Source: Streptomyces dengpaensis
GTDB lineage: Bacteria; Actinomycetota; Actinomycetes; Streptomycetales; Streptomycetaceae
Assembly: GCF_002946835.1 (NCBI RefSeq)
Contig: NZ_CP026652.1
Coordinates: 4,712,001-4,776,000, forward strand
Reading direction: 5' to 3'
Length of the DNA stretch: 64,000 nucleotides
Positions 16,935 to 25,234 of this stretch are shown here, piece by piece (within the stretch, counting starts at the first letter, position 1; each line of letters begins with the position of its first letter). The notes under the pieces were generated by a model that was not told the DNA's origin, did not search any database, and was given only the letters and a program-made list of their open reading frames with translations. A program made the translations under genes and the position numbers.

Positions 16935-16961
16935 GGAAATGGAGCGGCCACCTCCGGCGTT
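16935..16961 (+). promoter_or_regulatory. Sigma-R-type promoter of mshA
   Basis: GGAAAT (16935-16940), exactly 18 bp, then GTT (16959-16961). The known sigma-R consensus is GGGAAT-N18-GTT. mshA is an established sigma-R target in S. coelicolor, because mycothiol is the thiol buffer sensed by RsrA. About 63 bp separate the -10 from the GTG. Confidence 0.6.
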
Positions 16962-17023
16962 CCCTCCTCTGGAGGGCTCCCGGTGCCCTCTGGTCGGCAT
17001 GCCCGCAGCGAGAGGACCGCCAC

Positions 17024-18361
17024 GTGAGCCAGTACGTCAGCAGGCTCGGGCGTCGCTCCCCGACGGCGTCCGCACGGCTCAGGCTGCACCGCAGGCCCCG
17101 TCGTGTAGCGATGCTCTCCGTCCACACCTCGCCGCTGCACCAGCCCGGCACGGGCGACGCGGGCGGCATGAACGTCTACATCGTGGAGCTCGCCCAGCGC
17201 CTCGCCGCGATCAACATCGAGGTCGAGATCTTCACGCGGGCCACCACAGCCGCCCTGCCGCCGACCGTCGAGCTCGCTCCCGGCGTCCTCGTCCGGCACG
17301 TCGACGCCGGCCCCTACGAAGGTCTCGCCAAGGAGGACCTGCCCGCCCAGCTGTGCGCCTTCACCCACGGCGTCATGCAGGCCTGGGCCGGTCACCGCCC
17401 CGGCTACTACGACCTCGTGCACTCCCACTACTGGCTCTCCGGCCAGGTCGGCTGGCTCGCCGCCGAGCGCTGGGGCACGCCCCTGGTGCACGCGATGCAC
17501 ACCATGGCCAAGGTCAAGAACGCCGCGCTCGCCGAGGGCGACACGCCCGAACCCGCCGCCCGCGTCATCGGCGAGACCCAGATCGTGCGCGCCGCCGACC
17601 GCCTCATCGCCAACACCGCCGAAGAGGCCGGCGAACTCGTACGCCACTACGAGGCCGACCCCGGCAAGGTCGCCGTCGTCCACCCGGGCGTGAACCTGGA
17701 CCGCTTCCGCCCGGCCGACGGCCGCGCCGCCGCCCGCGCCCGCCTCGGACTCCCGCAGGACGCCCTGATCCCCCTCTTCGCGGGCCGGATACAGCCCCTG
17801 AAGGCCCCCGACGTGCTGCTGCGCGCGGTCGCCGTCCTGCTCGACCAGCGCCCCGAGCTGCGCGGCAACATCGTCGTCCCCGTAGTGGGCGGTCCCAGCG
17901 GCAGCGGCCTCGCCAAGCCCGAGGGGCTGCAGAAGCTCGCCGCGCGGCTCGGTATCGCCGACGTCGTACGCTTCCGGCCGCCCGTCAGGCAGGAGCAGCT
18001 CGCGGACTGGTTCCGGGCGGCGTCGGTGCTGGTCATGCCCTCGTACAGCGAGTCCTTCGGCCTGGTCGCCATCGAGGCGCAGGCGGCCGGTACGCCGGTG
18101 CTCGCGGCCGAGGTCGGCGGGTTGTCGGTCGCCGTGCGCGACCGGGAGACCGGCTTCCTCGTCCCCGGGCACAATCCCGTCGACTACGCGCGCGTGCTGC
18201 GCGATTTCGCGGACGACGAGACGCTCCCGGCCCGGATGGGCGCGGCCGCCGCGCGCCACGCGGAGCGTTTCGGCTGGGACACCGCGGCCGCGGCGACGGC
18301 GGACGTGTACACGGCGGCGATGCAGGCCCACCGGCGTCGCGTACCCTCCCTCCATGGCTGA
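17024..18361 (+). CDS. mshA: D-inositol-3-phosphate glycosyltransferase (mycothiol synthesis)
   Basis: 445 residues from GTG. GT4 glycosyltransferase: the N-terminal loop [16 protein letters not shown] binds the acceptor, VHSHYWLSG and the middle [13 protein letters not shown] lead into the UDP-sugar site, and the C-terminal [19 protein letters not shown] holds the E-x7-E motif. MshA transfers GlcNAc from UDP-GlcNAc to inositol-3-phosphate, the first step to mycothiol. Arg/Ser-rich residues before [12 protein letters not shown] are a normal variable N-terminus. The last 8 bp overlap the YbjN-domain gene. A sigma-R-type promoter lies upstream. Confidence 0.93.
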   Translation: MSQYVSRLGRRSPTASARLRLHRRPRRVAMLSVHTSPLHQPGTGDAGGMNVYIVELAQRLAAINIEVEIFTRATTAALPPTVELAPGVLVRHVDAGPYEGLAKEDLPAQLCAFTHGVMQAWAGHRPGYYDLVHSHYWLSGQVGWLAAERWGTPLVHAMHTMAKVKNAALAEGDTPEPAARVIGETQIVRAADRLIANTAEEAGELVRHYEADPGKVAVVHPGVNLDRFRPADGRAAARARLGLPQDALIPLFAGRIQPLKAPDVLLRAVAVLLDQRPELRGNIVVPVVGGPSGSGLAKPEGLQKLAARLGIADVVRFRPPVRQEQLADWFRAASVLVMPSYSESFGLVAIEAQAAGTPVLAAEVGGLSVAVRDRETGFLVPGHNPVDYARVLRDFADDETLPARMGAAAARHAERFGWDTAAAATADVYTAAMQAHRRRVPSLHG

Positions 18362-18854
18362 CGTACAGCAGGCGGCACAGGTCATCGAGGGGGTCCTCAA
18401 GGACGCCGAGCTCGAGTGGGAAAGCCCGGAGCCCGGCCACTACGTGGTGAAGCTCCCAGGCACCCGCAAGCTGTCGACGACGGTCTCACTGATCGTCGGC
18501 AGGCACTCCCTGTCGCTCAACGCCTTCGTGATCCGCCACCCGGACGAGAACGAACCGGGAGTGCACCGCTGGCTCCTGGAGCGCAACCTCAAGCTGTACG
18601 GGGTGAGTTACGCGGTCGATCCCCTCGGCGACATCTATGTGACCGGAAAACTGCCGCTGGCCGCCGTCACCCCCGACGAGATCGACCGGCTGCTCGGCTC
18701 GGTCCTGGAAGCCGCCGACGGCTCGTTCAACACCCTCCTTGAGCTCGGTTTCGCCTCCGCGATCCGCAAGGAGTACGCCTGGCGGGTGTCCCGGGGCGAG
18801 TCGACCCGCAACCTCGACGCGTTCACTCACCTGACCCAACGCCCCGCCAACTGA
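18354..18854 (+). CDS. YbjN-domain protein
   Basis: 166 residues. It has the type-III-secretion-chaperone-like YbjN fold ([19 protein letters not shown], then [20 protein letters not shown]). These proteins are thought to bind other proteins; no reaction is known. Its start overlaps the 3' end of mshA by 8 bp, and this gene pair is conserved in Streptomyces, so it is co-expressed with mycothiol synthesis. Confidence 0.85.
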   Translation: MADVQQAAQVIEGVLKDAELEWESPEPGHYVVKLPGTRKLSTTVSLIVGRHSLSLNAFVIRHPDENEPGVHRWLLERNLKLYGVSYAVDPLGDIYVTGKLPLAAVTPDEIDRLLGSVLEAADGSFNTLLELGFASAIRKEYAWRVSRGESTRNLDAFTHLTQRPAN

Positions 18855-18898
18855 CCTCCGGCACAGCGTGATTGGCCCTTGCGCATCCCCGTCCCGGC

Positions 18899-19036
18899 TC
18901 AGAGTCCCGTCCGGCCGCCGGCCCTTTGTGCGTACCGCCCCGGAGGCACCCCCACCAGCCGCTTGAAGTGGCGCGTCAGATGGGACTGGTCGTAGAAGCC
19001 GCAGGCCGCGGCGACTTCGGACGGGCGGGCCCGATC
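18899..19036 (-). pseudogene. C-terminal fragment of an AraC-family regulator
   Basis: About 45 codons read RPSEVAAACGFYDQSHLTRH, FKRLVGVPPGRYAQR and a stop: the second helix-turn-helix of AraC regulators. Everything upstream in this frame is unrelated, so the effector domain and first HTH are lost. It lies between ybjN and the amidinotransferase and marks a rearrangement junction. Confidence 0.75.
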
Positions 19037-19115
19037 AGGTCCTCGCCGAGATGCGTGCGAGGGGGGCGCGGATGCATCCGTGACCGAAGTCGGTGGCCCG
19101 ATCAGGGGAGACCGA

Positions 19116-20237
19116 TCAGGGGAAATACGATTCGAGCGTGCCGCGACGCCGGATATCGAGCGTCGCGCAATGGAATGAGCCGCCGAACGGCGCGTAGTGC
19201 AGCAGGTCGCACGGGATGGGCTCGAACCCCCATTTCTCGAGCGCGCGCAGCATGTCGGTGTGATGCCGCTCCGCGATCACCCGTTTCTCGTCGATCATGA
19301 GAATGTTCATGCTGAGCCATGTGCCGCAGATCGAGGCGATCTTGAGCAAGCGTTCGTTGATCGGGTTGGGCTCGGGGGCGATCAGGATGTCCCACGAGCT
19401 CAGGACGTCGGGCAGGCGGTCGACATCGATGTACTCGGGATTGACCAGTACCTTGCCGGGCGCGAGCAGGAGGAACGTCGTGTCGATGTGCATGGGCGTT
19501 CGGCAGCGGCTCTCGATCTCGTGGATGCGGTAGCCAGGTCCGAGGTGGCGGCGCAGCCAGTCGATGCCCATGCGGTTGGTGACATTGCTCCGCGTGACGA
19601 ACAGGTCGCGTCCTGCGCGGACGAAATCCGCCGCGTCGAACACCGGCTCGAACTCGGTGAGGATGTAGCGCATGGGTTCGCCGCCCTCGGGGGTGCGGAA
19701 ATCCGCCTCGAACAGCGCGTCGGTGAGCTGCGGCTTCGGCGCGGCCGTCCAGCGCGCGCCGCGCCGGAAGTAGTCCTTGAGGATCGCGCGATAGGAGTGG
19801 GTCTCGAAATACCGGCACGGCCAGGCCATCGGGGTCTCGATGATCTCGTCGCCGATGACGAGCATGCTGTCGCGCGGACAGGTGTTGCAGAAACCGCGCG
19901 ACGACCAGTCGGGGGTGCCGAAACGTTGCCTGTGGTCGACCGCGTCCGGGCGCGTGACCGTGATGCCGAGGGACTGCAGGAGAGCTACGAACTGATCGAG
20001 CTCTTGCTGCGCCGGCTCGATCAGCGTGCGCGGATACCTGAAGCCGGCGGCAACCCGCTGCAGCCGCGCCGCCCAGGGTGGGATGTTGCAGGTCACGGCC
20101 GGATGGTTGGAGGGGATCGTCGCGCCCTCGAGGCGCCCGACGATGACCTCCTCCAGAGGGTCCCACTCGTTGTGTGAGCTGACCGGCGAAACGAGGGGTT
20201 CTGCGGCGTTTTCGGTCGTGGTGGAGGGCGTCGGCAT
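19116..20237 (-). CDS. Glycine/arginine amidinotransferase-family enzyme
   Basis: 373 residues of the guanidino-group-modifying superfamily, closest in look to L-arginine:glycine amidinotransferase and StrB. The expected triad is present: Asp204 in FDAADFVRAG, His250 in TPMHIDTTF and Cys357 in GGSFHCATLDIRRRG. It should transfer an amidino group from arginine to an amine; the acceptor is unknown. The start ATG overlaps by one base (TGATG) the stop of a small repeat-encoding frame. Codon choice is less GC-rich than the neighbours (runs such as atcatgagaatgttcatg), and the gene splits the mshA-ybjN and MFS-gpmA core, so it is probably acquired. Confidence 0.85.
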   Translation of the reverse strand: MPTPSTTTENAAEPLVSPVSSHNEWDPLEEVIVGRLEGATIPSNHPAVTCNIPPWAARLQRVAAGFRYPRTLIEPAQQELDQFVALLQSLGITVTRPDAVDHRQRFGTPDWSSRGFCNTCPRDSMLVIGDEIIETPMAWPCRYFETHSYRAILKDYFRRGARWTAAPKPQLTDALFEADFRTPEGGEPMRYILTEFEPVFDAADFVRAGRDLFVTRSNVTNRMGIDWLRRHLGPGYRIHEIESRCRTPMHIDTTFLLLAPGKVLVNPEYIDVDRLPDVLSSWDILIAPEPNPINERLLKIASICGTWLSMNILMIDEKRVIAERHHTDMLRALEKWGFEPIPCDLLHYAPFGGSFHCATLDIRRRGTLESYFP

Positions 20238-20383
20238 CACGCGTCGTCCATGGCCCACGTAGGGGCGGCATTGCCTGCCGCCGAAGCCCACGTAGGGACC
20301 GCATTGCCTGCCGCCGAAGCCCGCCCAAGGGCAGAACCGCCTGCCGCCGCCGTCAGGATGCCGGGCATCCGCACAACCGCCAT
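20237..20383 (-). CDS. Small repeat-containing ORF coupled to the amidinotransferase (putative)
   Basis: 48 codons from an ATG (MAVVRMPGIL). The C-terminal part consists of imperfect 11-residue repeats: ASAAGNAVPTW, then ASAAGNAAPTW, before AMDDA and stop. The underlying DNA is a tandem 33-bp repeat, which keeps the frame. Its TGA overlaps the amidinotransferase ATG by one base, a classic translational-coupling arrangement. No strong ribosome site is visible. It may be a leader peptide, a structural or precursor peptide, or an accident of repeat DNA; there is no known family. Confidence 0.35.
   Translation of the reverse strand: MAVVRMPGILTAAAGGSALGRASAAGNAVPTWASAAGNAAPTWAMDDA
20254..20352. 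repeat. Three tandem 33-bp repeats
   Basis: Units at 20254-20286, 20287-20319 and 20320-20352. The first two differ at 2 positions (CCCACGTAGGG start, GCATTGCCTGCCGCCGAAG end); the third is more diverged. 33 bp is a multiple of three, so repeat-number changes would not break a reading frame. Confidence 0.85.
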
Positions 20384-20493
20384 GCTCGACCGCTTTCGAT
20401 CGCAGAAGTCAGTGACCCGTAGTATCCCCAAACTTACTCAAGGTGGCGTTGCGGGGCTGTCCGTGTCCGGCCGAAGCCCAGCCCCGCAGGACG

Positions 20494-21768
20494 TCAGGCT
20501 TCCTGTCGGGCCGCCTGTGCCGGCACAGACTCCGACGCCGAGGCGGGCGACTGCTCGGCCGGGCCGGCTTCCTCCTTCGGCAGCCGCCGCATCAGCACCT
20601 CGTATCCCACGCCCGCCGCCGTGCCGACCACCGCGCACAGTCCCCACAGCCATGCCGCGCCGAACCGGTCGATGACGACGCCGGACATCAAGGGCGCGAC
20701 GAGCGCGGCGAGGGACCAGGACAGGGTGTACATGCCCTGGTAGCGCCCGCGCCCGTGCACGGGAGAGAGACGGACGACGAGGCCGGTCTGCGTCGGCGCG
20801 TTGACGATCTCCGCCAGCGTCCACACGCAGACGGTGAGGGCGAAGGCGCCGACCGAGCCGGCGAAGGCGGTGAGACCGAAGCCGTACCCGGCCAGCAGGG
20901 ACGAGACGACGAGCAGTCGCTTCGGATCCCGGTGCTCGATGAAACGGGTGACCGGCATCTGGAGCACGACGATGAGTACGCCGTTGACGGCGACCGCCAG
21001 GCCGTAGTCGGCCGGGGTGAAGCCCGCCTCGCCCATCGCGACCGGAAGGCCGACGGCGCCCTGCTGGAAGACGAGGGCGACGAGGAAGGACAGCCCGACG
21101 ACGGTCATGAAGCGCCCGTCGCGCAGCACCGTGCCGAGGCCGACCTCGGGTTCCGCTTCCTTGGCGACGCGTACGGGCCTGGACTCCGGCAGCTTCGCGA
21201 AGACGACGAGCGCACAGGCGAGGGTCATGCCGGCCTCGATGAGGAAGCCCGCGAGGTAGCTGAACTCGGCGATGAAACCGGCCGCCATGGCGGAGACGGC
21301 GAAACCGAGGTTGATGGCCCAGTAGTTGAGGGAGAACGCGCGGACGCGGTCCTCGGGCCGGACGATGTCGGCCATCATCGCCTGCACGGCGGGCCGGGAG
21401 GCGTTCGAGGCCATGCCCACCAGGAAGGCGACCGCGGCGATCGCGACCGGATGGTGCATGAAGCCCAGCAGCGCGACGGAGAGGGCCGTCGACAACTGCG
21501 CGACCAGCAGCGTGGGCCGCCGCCCGAGCCGGTCGCTCATGACGCCCCCGCCGAGCGAGGAGATGACCCCGCCGAGCCCGTGGAGCGAGGCGACCAGACC
21601 GGCGTAAGAGGCGGAGTACCCGCGGTCCAGAGTCAGGTACAGCGCCATGAAGGTGGCGACGAAGGCGCCCAGCCGGTTGACGAGGGTGCTGGTCCACAGC
21701 CACCAGAACTCGCGGGGAAGTCCGGAGACGGTCTCTCGGGCGGCGCGTCTCAGGACGGCGAGCGACAT
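20494..21768 (-). CDS. Major facilitator superfamily transporter
   Basis: 424 residues with twelve hydrophobic segments. The signature between TM2 and TM3 is GGVMSDRLGRRPTLL, as in drug/H+ antiporters of the DHA1 group. A Glu/Ala/Ser-rich tail follows TM12. Substrate unknown. The gene faces gpmA across a 165-bp divergent promoter region, an order typical of this part of Streptomyces chromosomes. Confidence 0.85.
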   Translation of the reverse strand: MSLAVLRRAARETVSGLPREFWWLWTSTLVNRLGAFVATFMALYLTLDRGYSASYAGLVASLHGLGGVISSLGGGVMSDRLGRRPTLLVAQLSTALSVALLGFMHHPVAIAAVAFLVGMASNASRPAVQAMMADIVRPEDRVRAFSLNYWAINLGFAVSAMAAGFIAEFSYLAGFLIEAGMTLACALVVFAKLPESRPVRVAKEAEPEVGLGTVLRDGRFMTVVGLSFLVALVFQQGAVGLPVAMGEAGFTPADYGLAVAVNGVLIVVLQMPVTRFIEHRDPKRLLVVSSLLAGYGFGLTAFAGSVGAFALTVCVWTLAEIVNAPTQTGLVVRLSPVHGRGRYQGMYTLSWSLAALVAPLMSGVVIDRFGAAWLWGLCAVVGTAAGVGYEVLMRRLPKEEAGPAEQSPASASESVPAQAARQEA

Positions 21769-21933
21769 AGGGATCCCCCACGGATGTGTACGGCACTAAG
21801 TAAGCGGCTCAAGCAGTGATCACAACTTACGGCCGGCCGGTCCCGGCGGGCCACTCAATTAACAGATGCCGTCAACTGTCCGGCCCGCGGGCAGGCGCGC
21901 GCGGGGACGAAGGCTTCCATTACGCTCGGACAC

Positions 21934-22695
21934 ATGGCCGACGCACCGTACAAGCTGATCCTCCTCCGCCACGGCGAGAGCGAATGGAACGCGAAGAACC
22001 TGTTCACCGGATGGGTGGACGTCAATCTCAACGAGAAGGGCGAGAAGGAGGCAGTCCGCGGCGGTGAGCTGCTCAAGGACGCCGGCCTGCTGCCCGACGT
22101 GGTCCACACCTCGGTTCAGAAGCGCGCGATCCGCACCGCGCAGCTCGCCCTCGAGGCCGCCGACCGCCACTGGATCCCGGTCCACCGCTCCTGGCGCCTG
22201 AACGAGCGCCACTACGGCGCCCTCCAGGGCAAGGACAAGGCCCAGACCCTCGCCGAGTTCGGCGAGGAGCAGTTCATGCTGTGGCGCCGCTCGTACGACA
22301 CGCCCCCGCCGCCGCTGGCCCGCGACGCGGAGTACTCCCAGTTCTCCGACCCGCGTTACGCGGATCTCCCGCCCGAGCTGCGCCCCCAGACGGAGTGCCT
22401 GAAGGACGTCGTCGGCCGCATGCTCCCTTACTGGTACGACGACATCGTCCCGGACCTGCTCGACGGCCACACCGTCCTGATCGCGGCCCACGGCAACAGC
22501 CTGCGCGCCCTCGTCAAGCACCTCGACGGCATCTCCGACGCCGACATCGCGGGCCTGAACATCCCGACGGGCATCCCGCTGGTCTACGAACTCGACGCCG
22601 ACTTCAAGCCGCTCAACCCCGGCGGCACGTACCTCGACCCGGAGGCCGCCGCGGCGGCCATCGAGGCGGTCAAGAACCAGGGCAAGAAGAAGTAA
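21934..22695 (+). CDS. gpmA: 2,3-bisphosphoglycerate-dependent phosphoglycerate mutase
   Basis: 253 residues, full length. The phosphohistidine motif [10 protein letters not shown] holds His13. [16 protein letters not shown] and the second His in [17 protein letters not shown] complete the active site; the C-terminal KNQGKKK is the flexible tail of dPGM. It interconverts 3- and 2-phosphoglycerate in glycolysis. It is a single gene followed by a strong terminator. Confidence 0.95.
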   Translation: MADAPYKLILLRHGESEWNAKNLFTGWVDVNLNEKGEKEAVRGGELLKDAGLLPDVVHTSVQKRAIRTAQLALEAADRHWIPVHRSWRLNERHYGALQGKDKAQTLAEFGEEQFMLWRRSYDTPPPPLARDAEYSQFSDPRYADLPPELRPQTECLKDVVGRMLPYWYDDIVPDLLDGHTVLIAAHGNSLRALVKHLDGISDADIAGLNIPTGIPLVYELDADFKPLNPGGTYLDPEAAAAAIEAVKNQGKKK

Positions 22696-22707
22696 GCCCA
22701 CATCAGT

Positions 22708-22750
22708 AAGCCCCCTGCCTGCGGTTTCCTCGCAGGTAGGGGGCTTTTTT
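22708..22750 (+). terminator. Intrinsic terminator of gpmA
   Basis: AAGCCCCCTGCCTGCG pairs with CGCAGGTAGGGGGCTT (one mismatch) and is followed by TTTTTT. This is the clearest T-tailed terminator of the window. Confidence 0.9.
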
Positions 22751-23189
22751 GATGCTCTCGGGCCCTCGCTGGGCCAGTGCAACGGTTGCTCAAGCACGGT
22801 GTTGCCAAGGAGTGGTGGGACATGGAAGAGGGGTGTATCACCGCGGAGTGGCGCGCCGCATCGGTCGGCTGATGCCGCTCGTGTGCACCACCGCTGGGCC
22901 GTCTCTGGGCCGTCCGAGGCCGCTCGACAGCAGCCGACGATGACCGATGACGACCCCTCAGACGTACACGTCCACCGCCGTGACCAGCAAGGGCCGTCTG
23001 ATGTGCTTCGCGCATGACGACGGCACTCTGCGTTCTCGTCGGCACGCCGATCGGGAACTAGATCGTACGACGGCGGGTGAAGCGGACCGCTGCGCGGGCC
23101 GATGCGGGGGAAGCGGTCTTCCTCCCGGTCGGTAACAACCGGCCGGATGTGGGGAGCCGATACAGGAGTTCCGATGGGAGCCTCGCCGG
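22751..23189. other. Intergenic stretch without a convincing gene
   Basis: 439 bp after the gpmA terminator. Short frames exist (for example from ATG 22947) but show neither family similarity nor GC3 bias. It probably holds degraded coding DNA upstream of the small gene at 23190. Confidence 0.3.
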
Positions 23190-23393
23190 TTGTGGACTCG
23201 TCTGCGTGAACTCCCGGCTGATCTGCGCTTTGTCCGCGCACGCAGCATGACGTTCCGCGAAGTGTGGTGGCTCCCAGCCGGTGCCCTGGTGATCGAGTGC
23301 GAATCGTCCGAGGGGCCGGTGCGGCTGTGGGCCCACGCGGCACAGGCGCAGTACGTCGTGGACGTGATCCGCCGCGCAGCACCACTGATTTGA
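23190..23393 (+). CDS. Small hypothetical protein
   Basis: 67 codons; TTG is the first candidate start, and the frame stays open further upstream without a better one. FREVWWLPAGALVIECESSE then VRLWAHAAQAQYVVDVIRR looks like a folded domain (two strands and a helix) rather than random translation. No family recognised. It ends 31 bp before a perfect 20-bp hairpin. It could be the 3' part of a decayed gene. Confidence 0.35.
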   Translation: MWTRLRELPADLRFVRARSMTFREVWWLPAGALVIECESSEGPVRLWAHAAQAQYVVDVIRRAAPLI

Positions 23394-23424
23394 AACTTGC
23401 GGCGAAGTCAGCGAAAGCGGCACT

Positions 23425-23467
23425 GCAGGGGCCCTGCCCACGGGCTTCCCGTGGGCAGGGCCCCTGC
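23425..23467. terminator. Perfect 20-bp hairpin
   Basis: Two arms of 20 bp with no mismatch (GCAGGGGCCCTGCCCACGGG and its complement) around a 3-nt loop. It separates the small plus-strand gene from the convergent nickel-binding-type gene and can serve both. Confidence 0.85.
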
Positions 23468-23517
23468 GTGGTCCGGGCCGACCAGGGCTGACCGTCACAA
23501 GGTGATGCGGACTTCGG

Positions 23518-23766
23518 TCACACAGTCAGGGGGACCGGATGGATCTCGTCCGCTGTGTGGCCGGTGCGTGTGTGGATGCGTTGGACCGCCTCGGCCGAGG
23601 GGGCCTCGGAGAGGCAGTACACCGTGCCGGAGGCCGGGTCCGCCCAGGCCCTCTCGAAGTGCACGCCTTCTTCCTTCTCGATGGCGAGGTCGGCCTGGTG
23701 CGCCTGCCTCAGCTGCTCGGCCGTGATGCCCGTCATCCCGTGGTGGACGTCCATGAACTTTGTCAT
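23518..23766 (-). CDS. SCO4226-like nickel-binding small protein (DUF4242)
   Basis: 82 residues. The sequence (TKFMDVHHGMTGITAEQLRQ, later FERAWADPASGTVYCLSEAP) matches the ferredoxin-like DUF4242 family, whose S. coelicolor member SCO4226 binds nickel at a dimer interface. His8/His9 and Cys51 are plausible ligands. Its place next to phoU also matches the SCO4226 locus. Role in nickel storage or sensing is inferred. Confidence 0.8.
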   Translation of the reverse strand: MTKFMDVHHGMTGITAEQLRQAHQADLAIEKEEGVHFERAWADPASGTVYCLSEAPSAEAVQRIHTRTGHTADEIHPVPLTV

Positions 23767-23884
23767 GGCTTCGTCACCTCCTTACGCGACTCTCGCGTCC
23801 TTACGCGTTTCCCGCCCGCTCCCTCTCCCTCCCCCCATGCTGCGCCCGTTGGGCGGCGGGGTCGACCCGCGCGGCGGCCCACAT

Positions 23885-23922
23885 GCCGAAGGGCCCCGCT
23901 ACAAGTAGCGGGGCCCTTCGGC
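23885..23922 (-). terminator. 17-bp perfect hairpin
   Basis: GCCGAAGGGCCCCGCTA, loop CAAG, and its exact complement. It lies 11 bp past the stop of the Cys-rich small gene on the minus strand. Confidence 0.85.
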
Positions 23923-23933
23923 GTCGTACGCGG

Positions 23934-24086
23934 TCAGCCGCACTGGCACGGGTTGCCGGACTGGCAACCGCACTGGCACCCGGAGCCGCAGCCGCAGGCG
24001 CCGAGCAGCGGGAGGCTTTTCGTTTCCGCGGGCTGCTCGGTGTCGCGGGACTGCGTCGGGTCGGGCGTGCTGGGGGATTCGGCCAT
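23934..24086 (-). CDS. 50-residue Cys-rich, metallothionein-like protein
   Basis: Starts at an ATG behind a strong GGAGGG site with good spacing. Residues 1-27 are polar and disordered (PSTPDPTQSRDTEQPAE); the last 22 hold seven Cys in the pattern CGCGSGCQCGC...CQC, dense enough to bind a metal cluster. No signal peptide. It is closed by its own perfect terminator. Neighbouring the nickel-binding-type gene, it may take part in metal buffering. This is inference from composition; no family name is certain. Confidence 0.7.
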   Translation of the reverse strand: MAESPSTPDPTQSRDTEQPAETKSLPLLGACGCGSGCQCGCQSGNPCQCG

Positions 24087-24250
24087 GGGTCCCTCCTTCA
24101 GGCACGAGGGCGTGCGAGGCACACTGCGCCGCACAGCCCCTGTTGCCCATTGCATGCCCAGTCGGGCGGGCGCATCAACGGCGCACGCTCGGCGCACTGA
24201 GGCTTCCGCGCGCCCCCCGGATCGGGCCCGGAGCGGGCCGGGAGCAGGGC

Positions 24251-24940
24251 TCAGGCCCCCTCCACCCCCGTGACCGGCTGAATGTCCTGCTGGAGCTCGT
24301 CGGCGTGCTCGCCCGTCACCAGGAACACGACCCGCTTGGCGACGGCCACCGCGTGGTCGGCGAAACGCTCGTAGTAGCGGCCGAGGAGGGTGACGTCGAC
24401 GGCGGTCTCTATGCCGTGCTTCCAGCGGTCGTCCAGCAGGTGCTGGAACAGGGTGCGGTGCAGGAGGTCCATCTCGTCGTCGTCCTGCTCCAGCTGGAGC
24501 GCCAGGTCGACGTCCTTGGTGACGACGACCTCGGCCGCCTTGGCCATCAGGCGCTGGGCGAGCTGGCCCATCTCCAGGATCGTGGCGTGCAGGTCCTGCG
24601 GGACCGCGCGCTCGGGGAAGCGCAGCCGGGCCAGCTTCGCGACGTGCTGGGCCAGGTCGCCGGAGCGCTCCAGGTCCGCCGACATGCGCAGCGAGGTGAC
24701 GACGATACGGAGGTCCGTCGCCACCGGCTGCTGGCGCGCCAGCAGGGCTATCGCCCGGGCCTCCAGCTCGTGCTGAAGATCGTCGACCTTCTGGTCGGCC
24801 GCGATCACGCTCTCGGCCAGCTTCAGGTCGGAGTCGAGGATGGCCGTCGTGGCGCGCCCGATCGCCGACCCGACGAGCCGGGCCATCTCGACCAGGCCCT
24901 CGCCGATCGAGTCAAGTTCCTCGTGGTACGCGTCCCGCAT
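24251..24940 (-). CDS. phoU: Phosphate-transport regulatory protein PhoU
   Basis: 229 residues, two repeated three-helix bundles. The E(x)3D-type metal motifs are seen in ADLERSGDLAQHVAKLAR (first repeat) and LGRYYERFADHAVAVAKR (second). PhoU restrains the PhoR kinase when phosphate is plentiful. It is divergent from phoR-phoP with a 294-bp shared promoter region holding PHO-box-like repeats, the standard Streptomyces arrangement. Confidence 0.94.
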   Translation of the reverse strand: MRDAYHEELDSIGEGLVEMARLVGSAIGRATTAILDSDLKLAESVIAADQKVDDLQHELEARAIALLARQQPVATDLRIVVTSLRMSADLERSGDLAQHVAKLARLRFPERAVPQDLHATILEMGQLAQRLMAKAAEVVVTKDVDLALQLEQDDDEMDLLHRTLFQHLLDDRWKHGIETAVDVTLLGRYYERFADHAVAVAKRVVFLVTGEHADELQQDIQPVTGVEGA

Positions 24941-25130
24941 TGGGTGTCCCTCTCTTACGTCGGCTTCGGGGTCCGGGGGGCTCGTGCGTCAGCTTCGCGG
25001 AGTCCGCAGGCTGAGCTGCTCCGGGGAAGCGCGAGCGCGCTCCCTGGGCCGCTGGGCCCCGACGTCCGGCCAGGCCCCGTGAACCCCACGCTCCCACGTT
25101 CCGGCCCGTACGCGTCCGTTTCCGTCACCC

Positions 25131-25165
25131 CAAATGAACCAACCCTAGCTCCTGGGTGAACTCTG
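25131..25165 (-). promoter_or_regulatory. PHO-box-like direct repeats between phoU and phoR
   Basis: On the minus strand GTTCACCC (25154-25161) and GGTTCATTTG (25131-25140) occur with their GTTCA cores exactly 22 bp apart, two turns of the 11-bp PHO unit; the middle unit is degenerate. PhoP is known to bind such repeats in the phoRP-phoU region and to activate its own operon. Confidence 0.65.
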
Positions 25166-25234
25166 GGCGACGAGTGTTCAAGCTCGCACCCGGATGGCTG
25201 TGGGCAGCCCTGACGGCATGCCTAACCTGGATGC

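Noticed and set aside
16924..18450. Long frames overlapping mshA in other phases
   Set aside because: mshA has full glycosyltransferase motifs; the others are low-complexity Arg/Pro/Gly translations.
20254..20352. Tandem repeats as a CRISPR array
   Set aside because: Units are directly adjacent with no spacers and there are no cas genes. The same holds for the arrays at 28414 and 43504.
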